Positions 10,639-20,728 are shown, counted from the first letter of the stretch. The stretch is 64,000 nt of DNA from Leptobrachium leishanense (GCA_009667805.1 CM019075.1:15751493-15815492); one strand, 5' to 3'. The notes: generated from the letters alone by a model not told the origin. Translations and numbers: made by a program.

Positions 10639-11782
10639 ATTTATAGTGGCTATTGGAGATTTGCTGGCTAAATGTCAGAGAACAAGCCCTCCGCACACTA
10701 ACTTTGGTTATCGACGGTTGAGAAATTTTACAGGAAACGTACCAACTCCGGCGGGAGAAGAAACCTTCGAAGAATGGGTGGAACAGGCGATGCAGGCTCT
10801 GGATGAGTGGGACGTCCCTGAAGCACAGAAAAAGCAAAGGATCACTGAGAGCTTAAAGGGACCTGCGTCAGAGGCTGTAAGAAACCTAAAATTGAGTAAA
10901 AGAGACTGCACTGCTTTAGATTATTTAAATGTTCTGGAGGAAGTTTTTGGGCGAACGGAAAAGGCTGCAGAGCTCGTATATCAGTATGAACACACCTACC
11001 AGCGGAAAGGTGAGAGAATGACCGAATATATGAGGCGCCTAGATAAGATTCTGCACCAGATACTCCTCAAGAAAGGGGCCGAACCGGCTGAAGTAGATAA
11101 GATCCGAATAAAACAGATCCTGAGAGGCGCTCAACCTCTAGATCCAGTGATGCTGCAGCTGAGAAGCAGGGAAGGTAATCAAGAACTGAAGTACCTGGAA
11201 CTGATCCGAGCTGTCAGAGAGGAGGAGGCTTTACTGGAAGAAAAATCCTTCAGGAGAGGAGAAAGAGTTTACGCGCAACCTGTGAGGCATAACGAATATT
11301 TGCAGCCTGAAAGTGACTCGTTGGATGCCTATGGATCCGACGTGGACGAACAAGAGCATCTGATCGCTTTTAAATCCACAGAGAAGGCTGTCAAAGAATT
11401 AAACCTCTCTGCACATGATGAGTTGCACAAAACTGTTAAGAAGGTACAAGAAGCTCAAGCTGAATTGCAACAGGCGCACGCGGAACTGTGCCGAGTATTG
11501 TTGAAGGTGACAGAGACACAGACAGAGATGCAGAAGTTCCTTACAGACATGCAGACAACCGGAGTTGCAGTGGCGTCTAGCCAGGGTCCTTCAACCGAAA
11601 CACAGCAGGCGACTGCGTCTCCGCTTTCAAAGAAGAGATATTTCAGTTGTGGAGAAATGGGCCACTTCTGCGCACAATGCAAAAGCCAAAAGCCTGAAGG
11701 AAATAGAGTTGAGGCGTTCTTGAAAGCTTTGGAAGGACTGTTATCTACCTTACCGGCGGGAAACGCCAGAGGGTACCAGTGA
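10574..11782 (+). CDS. gag: Gag capsid and zinc-knuckle region (gag, second frame)
   Basis: A 402-codon frame; the first codons are probably not used as a start, because the real product should begin at 10291. The segment 'EETFEEWVEQAMQALDEW' to 'LNVLEEVFG' and the following helical part match the capsid-like domain of PNMA/Gypsy Gag proteins. A coiled-coil-like stretch follows (residues about 270-325, many E, L, K and Q). Near the C-terminus is a CCHC knuckle of the C-x2-C-x4-H-x4-C type in which the first cysteine is a tyrosine (the 'RYFSCGEMGHFCAQC' segment), so it probably binds zinc poorly. A GGGAAAC heptamer lies six codons before the stop. Confidence 0.85.
   Translation: MRHVANPRVFPRASPLAMIGPEFIVAIGDLLAKCQRTSPPHTNFGYRRLRNFTGNVPTPAGEETFEEWVEQAMQALDEWDVPEAQKKQRITESLKGPASEAVRNLKLSKRDCTALDYLNVLEEVFGRTEKAAELVYQYEHTYQRKGERMTEYMRRLDKILHQILLKKGAEPAEVDKIRIKQILRGAQPLDPVMLQLRSREGNQELKYLELIRAVREEEALLEEKSFRRGERVYAQPVRHNEYLQPESDSLDAYGSDVDEQEHLIAFKSTEKAVKELNLSAHDELHKTVKKVQEAQAELQQAHAELCRVLLKVTETQTEMQKFLTDMQTTGVAVASSQGPSTETQQATASPLSKKRYFSCGEMGHFCAQCKSQKPEGNRVEAFLKALEGLLSTLPAGNARGYQ
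11758..11764 (+). promoter_or_regulatory. Candidate -1 ribosomal frameshift site (GGGAAAC)
   Basis: In the gag frame the bases read G GGA AAC, the X-XXY-YYZ form of a -1 slippery heptamer. The gag stop TGA follows at 11780-11782. A -1 slip leads straight into the frame that holds the protease (open from here to the stop at 12124). The same heptamer is known from PEG10 and PNMA3, both Gypsy-derived. A possible stem-loop (caacct...aggttg) lies at 11788-11809, farther downstream than the usual 5-9 bases. Confidence 0.75.
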
Positions 11783-12624
11783 AGGAGCAACCTGGGTGCC
11801 CGAAGGTTGAAACACGCTCCAAAAATCAAGCCAGGACTAAGAGGGCGAGAGGGCCCAGAGTCTGGCCAACTGCTGAGTCTGCCAGGGCTGAAAGAGTCAC
11901 TCCCTTAGCATCCGGACCTACGTCATGGGGAAGCAATGCACACCCAAAACCTACATGGGCCAAGAAGAAGGCCAGGGTACAACAAACTGGGTCTAAGTGT
12001 CCTGGTGCCACCACCAAGTTTCCTGACCAGCTGATAGGTCCTTCCCCTATTGTGCCAATCCAAGTGGAGGGAGTCTACACTAAAGCCCTGTTGGATTCAG
12101 GGGCTCAAGTGACATTGATCTACTGATACTTCTATGAGAAACACTTGAAGCACATCCCTTTACAGAAATTGAAGGATCTGGAAATCTGGGGTATCGGAAC
12201 TGAGAAACTCCCTTATGACGGGTATCTACAGGTGAAGTTGGAGATCGGATCCGAAGTCATCGGACAGTCCGGAGGTTGTGATGCATTGGCCATTGTGTGT
12301 CCTCGGCCTTCAGGGGCAAACAGGAGTTCCATGATAGTGGGGACGAATACTGATTTGGTGCGACATCTCCTGACACCTATCGTATTGGAAGAAGGTTCTA
12401 CTGAAGGAATACACCCAATGTTACATCCAGTCTATCAGAGAATGGTCGAAGAACAGAAGGCACCTGCCGAAGTGGGGCGCCTATGGAGATTAGAAGGAAC
12501 AGAAAAGGTTCTGCAATCGGGAGAAGTAGCGAGCTTCCAGGCTTCAGTCAAGCTGACCGATCGCAACCAGGGCCCTATGTGGTACTGGAAACCGATTTTA
12601 ATCATGGGAGTGAAGCCGGAGTAG
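11779..12624 (+). pseudogene. pro: Protease and linker region, broken by a stop
   Basis: This is the frame entered by the proposed -1 slip. A basic linker (residues 1-85) leads to the retropepsin motif 'ALLDSGAQVTLI', with the catalytic D-S-G at about 12096-12104. A TGA at 12124-12126 interrupts the domain. The same frame then continues from 12127 to 12624 through the rest of the protease and an RT-connecting segment. Near 12,573, inside a C run, the reading passes to the pol frame, so a one-base change has probably split pro from pol. Confidence 0.8.
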
Positions 12625-15600
12625 AAGTAATCCCTGAAATAATCTCCACTAAAGCTTTGAAAAGAACACGAGGAAGAGTCTCAGTCAGCGTGTGCAATGT
12701 GTCTGATTCTCCAGTAGTCCTTAAAGCACGAATGCCTATCGGGCAAGTAGCGTCCGCTACGCCTCTCTCTCCTACTGATTTAGGAGGGGGAGTGGATAAA
12801 GAGATTCCAGATGAAAGGTTCTGCCCCAAGGATGCTCCCATTTCACCCGAGTGGAAGAAACGTCTTCAGTCCCAAGTTCTAAAGTGGAGAGACTTGTTCT
12901 CGAAAGATGAGTTTGACGTGGGCCTAGCTAAAAGTACTGAGCACCACATTCGATTACAAGAGGACAAGCCGTTTCGTGAAAGGTCAAGACGCGTTCCGCT
13001 GGGAGACTTGGATGATCTACGAGAACAGCTGAATGAACTGCAAAGAACCAAGGTGATCCAAGAGTCCAGGAGTCCATATGCATCTCCAATAGTAATGGTC
13101 CGGAAGAAGAATGGTTCTGTCCGCCTATGCATAGACTATCGCACGCTGAATCGGAGAACCATCCCAGATCAATATGCTACTCCTCGGATAGAAGATGCCT
13201 TACAGTGTTTGTCGGGAGCAAAATGGTTTAGTGTACTAGACCTGCGAAGCGGGTATTACCAGATACCCATGCATCCTGAAGACAAAGAGAAGACTGCGTT
13301 CATCTGCCCATTGGGGTTCTTCGAATTTAACAGAATGCCTCAAGGCCTTACTGGGGCTCCAGCCACGTTCCAACGGTTAATGGAGAAGACAGTCGGGGAC
13401 ATGAATCTGATCGAAGTATTGGTGTACCTGGATGACATAATTGTGTTCGGGAAGACTCTGGAAGAACATGAACAACGTTTGGAGAAGGTCTTGAAGAGGC
13501 TCCTTGAAGAGGGATTGAAACTATCTCTGGAGAAATGTCAATTCTGTTTACCATCTGTTACGTATCTGGGACATGTGGTCTCAGCAGAAGGCGTTTCGAC
13601 AGATCCTCGGAAGTTGGAGGCTGTAGCTTCTTGGCCTAGACCCCGAAGCGTTACTGAACTTAGATCTTTCTTGGGGTTCTGCTCTTATTATCGAAGATTT
13701 GTAGGAGGATTCGCAAAAATAGCTCAACCACTGAACAAGCTCCTACAGAAGGAAAGCCTCGAAGAAGGCTGCAAGGTCTCTGACCGAAATCCGTCAGCTC
13801 CAGGGCCAAGGAAAGCTCGAGAGTCTATCCAGGGAGAATGGACTAGTCAATGTGAGGGTGCTTTTACGAAGCTGAAAGAGAGCTTAACTCGAGCTCCTGT
13901 CCTGGCCTATGCGGATCCTCACAAGCCGTACGAGTTACATGTGGATGCCAGCAGAGAAGGTCTAGGAGGAGTCCTGTATCAAGAGTATGGTGGATTACTG
14001 AGGCCTGTAGCGTATGTGAGCCGGAGCCTTACGCCTTCAGAAAAGAACTATCCTACCCACAAGTTGGAGTTCCTAGCCTTAAAGTGGGCAGTGGTAGACA
14101 AGCTAAAGGACTATCTGTATGGGGCCGAGTTTGTGATAAAGACAGATAACAATCCTCTTACCTACGTCCTTACTACTGCAAAACTGGACGCAACGGGACA
14201 TCGGTGGTTGGCTGCTCTGTCAGGGTTTCGGTTCAGCCTGAAATATCGCCCTGGGGTGAATAATCGAGATGCTGATGCTTTGTCGAGAAGACCCTACATT
14301 ACAGAATGGACTCAGTTAACTCCAGACGGGGTGCAAGCTTTATGTCTAGGAGCAGAGCGCCGGGTCAAGGGAGGGATTGAAGCGGAGGCCATAGGATTCA
14401 TGGCTGTGGCTATTCCGGAGTTCTACTGCAACCCTACGCAGTTGAGGGATGAAAGTCTGCCTACCTTTTCAAGACAGGATCTGAAAGCTGATCAGGCTAG
14501 AGACCCCTTAATTGCGTTAACCATAAAGGCCCTAACTGCGAACCAACGGGAAATTCTGCTGACCAATTCCCGAGATGGAGCCAGATTGGTCTACAAAGAG
14601 TGGGAACGGTTGAAGATGTTGGATGGGGTGGTCTACCGAAAGGGCCCCTCTACCAATGCTGAAGAGACCCAGTTGTTCCTTCCCACTAAACATAGGGAGA
14701 GTGTACTGCGATCGCTACATGATGAGCATGGACATTTGGGCGCAGAAAGGACTTTTAAGCTGGTGCGAGACAGGTTCTATTGGCCTTGCATGAGAGCTGA
14801 AGTGGAAAGTTACTGCCATTCATGTCTGAGGTGCATTCAAAGGAAGACCCTACCGACCCAAACCGCTCCAATGAGCCATCTGCAAAGTCAAGGACCCATG
14901 GATTTGGTGTGCATTGACTTCCTGTGCTTAGAGCCAGATGCTGGTGGGCAGGGAAATATTCTAATAGTAACTGATCATTTCACACGTTACGCCCAAGCCT
15001 TTTCTACAAGAGACCAACGCGCTCCAACGGTGGCGAAAGTTCTGATGGAAATGTTCTTTGTTCACTACGGCCTACCACGGAGAATACACTCTGATCAGGG
15101 TAGAGACTTTGAAAGCTGGCTTGTTGGGCAATTACTGGAACTGCTGGGAATCCAAAAGACCCGAACTACACCATATCACCCTCAAGGTGATGCTCAACCC
15201 GAAAGGTTCAATCGCACGCTGCTAAATATGCTGGGGACACTGTCAAACACAGAGAAGCAGAGCTGGAGTCGTCACATAGCTACGCTGGTGCATGCGTATA
15301 ACAGTACGGAGAGTGACGCTACTGGATACTCACCGTACCGTCTTATGTTCGGAAGAGAAGCTCGTCTGCCGGTTGATTTGGCGTTTGGGTTATCTCTGGA
15401 CCAGACGCCGGTAGCTTCCCATAGAAATTACGTGGATAGACTTCAAAAGAATCTGGCCTCTGCGTTTGAACAGGCCCGTTTGACCTCAGGAAACAGGGAA
15501 CAAAGGAATAAACGGAACTATGACTTGAAAGTTCGGATACAGGATCTACAACCCGGTGATAGGGTTTTGTTGAAGAACTTGGGTGCTGCTGCGAGGCACA

Positions 15601-16112
15601 AGTTAGCGGATAGATGGAGTTCTCAGGTCTACATTGTCTGCAAGCAACTGCCGGGTCTGCCGGTGTATCAAATCCGGCCGGATGGAAAGGCTGGGCCTCT
15701 TAAGAACTGGCACCGGAATCATTTATTACCTTTGAGAGAGGCTGTGAGGATACCAGTTGGGGACGAACTTCCTCTGCCAAATCCGCCTGCTCCACGTTTG
15801 CCTCCTGTTACTCAGTCTCAGCAGACCTGGGCTGTCGAAGAGAGCGAAAGTGACAGTGAGGAAGAGAGTTTTTGTCTGGACTGGCTGCGCTCACCGGAGC
15901 CTGAAGAGGTTATCTCGGTTCCTGAAAGGTGGGAAAGTAATTTGATGCCTGAGGCTCCTGAATTTCAATTAGAAGTCCCCGAGACTATTGAAATCCCTGT
16001 AGCTCCTGAAGTCGAATCTTATGACTACAGTTCTATGCCTTCACTGGAAGGATCATACTCCGAAGAGATGTCTGCTCCAGTGGTAGAAAGAAGAACTGAA
16101 CCCCGCCTATAG
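12483..16112 (+). CDS. pol: Gypsy Pol: reverse transcriptase, RNase H and integrase
   Basis: A 1,209-codon open frame; the first 30 or so codons are out of phase with the real product. RT lies at about residues 170-370 with 'IDYRTLN', 'VLDLRSGYYQI' and the catalytic YLDD at 315-318. RNase H begins near residue 480, with its first Asp at 488 and 'TDNNPLTY' later. Integrase has an HHCC finger (from His746), catalytic D812, D871 and E907 (D-58-D-35-E), and a C-terminal GPY/F-like module ending 'NWHRNHLLPL'. The remaining C-terminus is acidic. All catalytic residues are present, so this part looks enzymatically intact, although the upstream breaks would prevent its synthesis as a Gag-Pol fusion. 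Confidence 0.95.
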   Translation: MEIRRNRKGSAIGRSSELPGFSQADRSQPGPYVVLETDFNHGSEAGVEVIPEIISTKALKRTRGRVSVSVCNVSDSPVVLKARMPIGQVASATPLSPTDLGGGVDKEIPDERFCPKDAPISPEWKKRLQSQVLKWRDLFSKDEFDVGLAKSTEHHIRLQEDKPFRERSRRVPLGDLDDLREQLNELQRTKVIQESRSPYASPIVMVRKKNGSVRLCIDYRTLNRRTIPDQYATPRIEDALQCLSGAKWFSVLDLRSGYYQIPMHPEDKEKTAFICPLGFFEFNRMPQGLTGAPATFQRLMEKTVGDMNLIEVLVYLDDIIVFGKTLEEHEQRLEKVLKRLLEEGLKLSLEKCQFCLPSVTYLGHVVSAEGVSTDPRKLEAVASWPRPRSVTELRSFLGFCSYYRRFVGGFAKIAQPLNKLLQKESLEEGCKVSDRNPSAPGPRKARESIQGEWTSQCEGAFTKLKESLTRAPVLAYADPHKPYELHVDASREGLGGVLYQEYGGLLRPVAYVSRSLTPSEKNYPTHKLEFLALKWAVVDKLKDYLYGAEFVIKTDNNPLTYVLTTAKLDATGHRWLAALSGFRFSLKYRPGVNNRDADALSRRPYITEWTQLTPDGVQALCLGAERRVKGGIEAEAIGFMAVAIPEFYCNPTQLRDESLPTFSRQDLKADQARDPLIALTIKALTANQREILLTNSRDGARLVYKEWERLKMLDGVVYRKGPSTNAEETQLFLPTKHRESVLRSLHDEHGHLGAERTFKLVRDRFYWPCMRAEVESYCHSCLRCIQRKTLPTQTAPMSHLQSQGPMDLVCIDFLCLEPDAGGQGNILIVTDHFTRYAQAFSTRDQRAPTVAKVLMEMFFVHYGLPRRIHSDQGRDFESWLVGQLLELLGIQKTRTTPYHPQGDAQPERFNRTLLNMLGTLSNTEKQSWSRHIATLVHAYNSTESDATGYSPYRLMFGREARLPVDLAFGLSLDQTPVASHRNYVDRLQKNLASAFEQARLTSGNREQRNKRNYDLKVRIQDLQPGDRVLLKNLGAAARHKLADRWSSQVYIVCKQLPGLPVYQIRPDGKAGPLKNWHRNHLLPLREAVRIPVGDELPLPNPPAPRLPPVTQSQQTWAVEESESDSEEESFCLDWLRSPEPEEVISVPERWESNLMPEAPEFQLEVPETIEIPVAPEVESYDYSSMPSLEGSYSEEMSAPVVERRTEPRL

Positions 16113-16339
16113 TACTTCCACCTGAAGAGGAACTGATTGAACCAAAACGCTGTGTTCGACCGCCCCAGCGACTCACCTACGACTCACCAGGACATAGCAC
16201 TGAAGAAGCTGTCACCACAGTGCGAAGGTTGCCCGAAGTGTCTACTATGTTAGCTGAGGTAGTCCAAAGCATGAGTCAACTTGAGGAAGTGTATCTAACC
16301 CACTGTATGCTTGCTGCTGAGCCTGTATATGTTGCCTAG
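16112..16339 (+). pseudogene. Displaced C-terminal tail of Pol
   Basis: The frame next to the pol stop encodes a continuing acidic stretch, then 'RPPQRLTYDSPGH' and about 50 further residues to a stop at 16337-16339. This resembles the C-terminal tail of vertebrate Gypsy Pol proteins. It suggests that the stop at 16110 results from a late frameshift. Confidence 0.6.
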
Positions 16340-16397
16340 TAGATGTGGAAAATGTAATGCAACTGTTGTACCTCCTTGGAGAGACCCAAGAGTTCTA

Positions 16398-16409
16398 TGA
16401 AGGGGAGAG
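16398..16409 (+). promoter_or_regulatory. Polypurine tract of the Gypsy element
   Basis: 'gaaggggagag' lies immediately 5' of the 3' LTR and serves as plus-strand primer in LTR elements. Confidence 0.8.
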
Positions 16410-16743
16410 TGTAGCGCTGGTTTTAAATCCCCTGCCGTGTAGTACTTATTTTTGGCCACCGGAGGGAGACAAGCGCAATGTGAGACACTGAACATTGGGA
16501 CTACATTTCCCGGCATGCTTTGCGGGCGGGGACAGGAAGTGGGTGGGGGAGAAACACTGACATCCTGAGCCTCGTGGAAAGAGCTGGCAGAGCGCGCCTA
16601 GGAGTGAGAGAAGCAAGACGCAGAGTAGCTGAACTGGACAGTGACCAGGCCGGAACGCAGGCGGGGCCTGACAGAGCTGGAGACCGGGTTTTCCGCCTTT
16701 ATCTGTGAAGACCCAGTGATCCATCACAGTAACCTGAGCTGAT
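16410..16743 (+). repeat. 3' LTR of the PNMA-type Gypsy element
   Basis: 334 bp, the same length as the 5' LTR with 8 substitutions and no indels. It is followed by ACACT and then by the resumed 37-bp array. Confidence 0.93.
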
Positions 16744-17115
16744 ACACTCATACACAACGCACATTGTATAGCTCTGCGATACCCTCATACACAACGCACA
16801 TTGTATAGCTCTGCGAAACCCTCAAACACAACGCACATTGTATAGCTCTGCGATACCCACATACACAATGCACATTGTATAGCTCTGCGATACCCTCATA
16901 CACAACGCACATTGTATAGCTCTGCGATACCCTCATACACAACGCACATTGTATAGCTCTGCGATACCCACATACACAATGCACATTGTATAGCTCTGCG
17001 ATACCCTCATACACAACGCACATTGTATAGCTCTGCGATACCCTCATACACAACGCACATTGTATAGCTCTGCGAAACCCTCAAACACACCGCACATTAC
17101 TGTATGGCTCTGAGA
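16744..17115. repeat. 37-bp minisatellite, left block
   Basis: About ten units of 37 bp ('catacacaacgcacattg' then 'tatagctctgcgataccct'). The array clearly predates the Gypsy insertion, because part of a unit ('gcagctctgtgatacact') lies at 9181-9198, before the 5' LTR. It continues after the insertion at 17116-19828 with 40-bp units. Confidence 0.93.
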
Positions 17116-17329
17116 CAGGGCCGGCCCAAGCCACTGTGCTGCCTGGAGCAATGGATGATGTGCTGCCCCCCCAAAAAAATGTGTTGTATATGAGCATGTA
17201 ACAGAGCCCCACATCAATAAAACTCACAGCAATGTTTGGTGTGTATGAACGAATCACAGAATTCACAGCATTAAAACTCATAGTATGCTGAGTGTATGAG
17301 TGTATCCCATAACACCACATAGCTTACAG

Positions 17330-17625
17330 TCACTCACACACTCCACAGTCACACATTTGTCACACACGCACACACTCCAGTCACACGCACACACTCCAGT
17401 CACACGCACACACTCGTCACATGCACACACTCCAGTCACATGCACACACTCCAGTCACACACACACACACACTCCAGTCACACACTCCAGTCACATGCAC
17501 ACACTCCAGTCACACACACACACACACACACACTCCAGTCACATGCACACACTCCAGTCCCACGCACACACACACTCCAGTCACACGCACACACACTCCA
17601 TAGTCACACGCACACATCATGCGCC
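17330..17625. repeat. CA-rich minisatellite 'cacacactccagtcacacg'
   Basis: Irregular 18-24-bp units of 'cactccagtcacacgcacaca' inside the hAT-like element. Short THSSH-type frames here are artefacts. Confidence 0.9.
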
Positions 17626-18419
17626 AGGTGGTGCCACATTGGAACAGGGGGATATTTAAGCTTGGGGCAGCCAATATTATATGGTTCATAGGACTATATA
17701 CCATCTAGACCATTTATTTTATTTTGATTACCTGAGACTGTCATTGACTTTTCTATAAACCCATTTGGGTATTGTCTACTATACTGGACAAATCGGCAAA
17801 CCACCGTAATAGTACAGAGACACCCCATTCCGAGGTTTCTCTTCTTTAAGCTCTTTATATATTTTTAGAACAAAAGCACAAATTGATTTTGTTTTGTTTT
17901 GTTTCCCTACACACCTTTAAGAATTATACCCCTATTCTCTTCTTACAACTTCTCCCATGTAAGTTACCTTCTTAATACCAACTAACCCACCCTCCCCCTC
18001 CCTTTTCCCGTAAATGAAAACACAACAAAGTATTGGCATTTTGAAAAGGTCACGTCTTTTATTACTTAAGGCCAAATTCTTTGCCTCTAAGGCAGAATTA
18101 TTATTATCGATCCTCGTATGCCAAATACGCTACACCAGATAACACTGGCAGCCAGATAACACTGGCAACTGCAATGCACCACAAGCATTGCACAGAAATA
18201 GCGCCCCACGTGGCTAAACAGGATGACCACACATCTGCTCAGTGTATTTTAATGGCAGATAGCAGGCCGAGAGGATCTGCAAACCAGGAAGGCACCTGAG
18301 CCTGGCCGTATGAAACCACACTCACCCCGTACCCTGCAGACCCTCCCCCCACTATCGCCCTCCACGTGCCAGGCCGCCTATTTCACCGCTCCTCCCTAAC
18401 CTAAACCATGTTCATCTTA

Positions 18420-18760
18420 AAGCGCAATCCCCCAGCTGTGGCCGTCAAACCACCAGCTGGCATCCTGCCACATGGTAAAGTACCCAATTTAAGCGCAATC
18501 CACCCAGTTGTGGCCGTAAAAAAACACCAACTGGCTTCAAGCTACTTGGGATACTATCTGATCGATAATAATTTCTCTAAACCATGCTTTTAATCAAAGA
18601 ACAATCCCCCAACCCTGGCCATTCAAAAACCACAGGCTGGCTTCATGTAACATGGTGTATAACTTGATGGAATAGGTAGACTAACCATGTCCATATTTAG
18701 ACAATCCCCCAGACATGGCCGTATAAACCATGAACTGGGTTCATGCAACATGGCATATTT
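18420..18760. repeat. Four-copy degenerate tandem repeat
   Basis: Four diverged copies of 'caatcccccagctgtggccg' followed by about 13 bases and 'ctggcttcatgcaacatgg', starting near 18424, 18497, 18603 and 18704. Spacing is uneven (73-106 bp). Function unknown. Confidence 0.7.
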
Positions 18761-19828
18761 CCATATGGGAAACCACGGGCGGTCTTGAATGTGTGGTGAA
18801 ATCACCACTGCATTGCCCCTATCCGTGGCGCTTCTGATGCGTGACCTTTCCGTTGTTGTAGAGAACCAGCATCTATGAAAGAGAAACAAACAGGGTGGGT
18901 TGGGTGGGAGTAAAAGAAAATTAACTGCAATACACAAACTGCCCCCACGCCTTGTCTTTTATACCCCCCCTTCCCCCTCCCTCCCATTGTTCCTCTCCCT
19001 ATTGCATCCAATCACAAATCGGCCATGCTTCAGCTCATTAAGCAAAAAAGCCCCCATGCCTGATCCCATAGAACAAAGGGAACTCACTCCCTTTCACTCT
19101 TGTGTAATACAGGGATAATTGTTAAACCTTGCTCAATCCTAATTAGTCTCTCTCTCTCGAACAAAACTGCTGCTGCACTAATATAAGCTACCATTAGAGG
19201 GTGCTATCACAGTTATATAACACACTACTGTGTCGAGGAGCACAGCACAAACTAAGCTTATAGCTTACATTACCATAAAGTCTCCTATCTGAGGGGCTAG
19301 GTGAGGTCTGCCCAGCACCCTGTCCCCCGCCAGCCCTGGGATGGCTGAGCCTGGTGGGAGCTGCAGGATGCCCAACACGCTTTCTGACTACAGACACAGG
19401 ACCTTTGAACTGAAGGCGGGAGGTGGGGTTTGAGAACCTCCAGCAACCGGTGCTTTCCACGGTGTTCTCCGTGGAGAAAGCAGGCCGCCCCTTCAGCCAG
19501 CTTGGACAGGCAGCAGGCACATACCTGGTGGCTGGCTGGTCCCGGCGGGAGCTGGAGGAGAGTGAAGAATTTGTTGCTGCCGCGTGCCGTGCCTGTGATC
19601 CGCCCACACTCGTCCAAATCCCGCGCTGCCTGTGGACGCATGCGTGTGGGCGTAGTCAGAGGCGGCATCACTGCACCATGATGCGCTGCCTACAAATTAG
19701 ATGCTGCCACCGGCGCTGACCAAAAAAATAGTGCTGCATCGGCGAAGGCAGCGCAAAAATTTGCCGCCTTTGATTTTTCTCCGCCTGGAGCGCCCGCTCC
19801 GCACTGCTCCATTGTCGGGCCGGCCCTG

Positions 19829-20300
19829 CTCTGCGATACCCTAAAACACACCGCACATTACTGTATGGCTCTGCGATACCCTCAAACACACCGCACATTA
19901 CTGTATGGCTCTGCGAAACCCTCAAACACACCGCACATTACTGTATGGCTCTGCGATACCCTCAAACACACCGCACATTACTGTATAGCTCTGCGATACC
20001 CTCATACACACCGCACATTACTGTATAGCTCTGTGATACCCTCAAACACATCGCACATTACTGTATAGCTCTGCGATACCCTCATACACACTGCACATTA
20101 CTGTATAGCTCTGCCATACCCTCAAACACACCGCACATTACTGTATAGCTCTGTGATACCCTCAAACACACCACACATTACTGTATAGCTCTGCCATACC
20201 CTCAAACACACCGCACATTACTGTATAGCTCTGCGATACCCTCATACACAGCACATTACTGTATGGCTCTGCGATACGCTCAAACACACCGCACATTACT
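19829..20300. repeat. 40-bp minisatellite, right block
   Basis: About 12 units of 40 bp ('cacaccgcacattactgtat' then 'agctctgcgataccctcaaa'). It differs from the left block by an extra 'act', so the two blocks have homogenised separately. It lies inside the outer element that ends at 20352. Confidence 0.93.
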
Positions 20301-20352
20301 GGGGCTGGTATGAAATTAGTTCCAGGTGTTTTTTATCCCCAGTCCGGCCCTG

Positions 20353-20728
20353 GCGTCTCTGCGGGACCCAAGAGCCTGGGCAGCGTCACTGCAACAACCA
20401 AGAGCTTGGGCAGCATCCCTGCAGGACCCAAGAGCCTGGACAGCGTCACTGCGGGATCCAAGAGCCTGGACAGTGTCACTGCGGAATCCAAGAGCCTGGC
20501 AGCGTCCCTGTGAGATCCAAGAGCCTGGACAGTGTCACTGCAGGACCGAAGAGCCTGGACAGCATCACTGCAGGACCCAAGAGCCTGGGCAGGGTCACTG
20601 CAGGACCCAAGAGCCTGGGCAGGGTCACTGCAGGACCCAAGAGCTTGGGCAGCGTCACTGCGAGATCCAAGAGCCTGGACAGTATCACTGCAGGACCCAA
20701 GAGCCTGAGCAGCCTCACTGCAGGACAA
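20353..20728. repeat. 30-bp minisatellite, right block
   Basis: About 12 further copies of the 30-bp unit of 7036-8438, resuming directly after the outer insertion. This confirms one original array. Confidence 0.96.

Larger units (their letters stand above)
9199..16743 (+). mobile_element. Ty3/Gypsy LTR retrotransposon with PNMA-like Gag
   Basis: A 7,545-bp element with two 334-bp LTRs and the order LTR, leader, gag, protease, RT, RNase H, integrase, tail, purine tract, LTR. A 5-bp target duplication, ACACT, lies at 9194-9198 and 16744-16748, inside the 37/40-bp array. The LTRs differ at 8 of 334 positions (about 2.4%), so insertion is fairly recent. The coding region is damaged: a frame change within gag near 10,600-10,640, a stop at 12124, a frame change near 12,573 and one near 16,110. 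It is therefore not autonomous as it stands. Confidence 0.95.
17116..19828. mobile_element. Non-autonomous hAT-like element in the 37/40-bp array
   Basis: Both ends read CAGGGCCGGCCC inward (12-bp perfect terminal inverted repeat). The flanking 8-mers CTCTGAGA (17108-17115) and CTCTGCGA (19829-19836) agree at 7 of 8 and are array words. The 2,713-bp interior holds a CA-rich array, a degenerate tandem block (18420-18760) and GC-rich sequence near 19300-19800. No transposase. Confidence 0.88.
8439..20352. mobile_element. 11.9-kb composite hAT-like insertion splitting the 30-bp array
   Basis: The left end CAGTGCCGGACTGG and the reverse complement of the right end CAGGGCCGGACTGG match at 13 of 14 bases. 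Flanking 8-mers GCGTCACT (8431-8438) and GCGTCTCT (20353-20360) agree at 7 of 8, and both are array words. The original element appears to be non-autonomous with an internal 37/40-bp array. Most of its present length is two later insertions, a Gypsy element (9199-16743) and a hAT-like element (17116-19828). No transposase frame was found. Confidence 0.8.
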
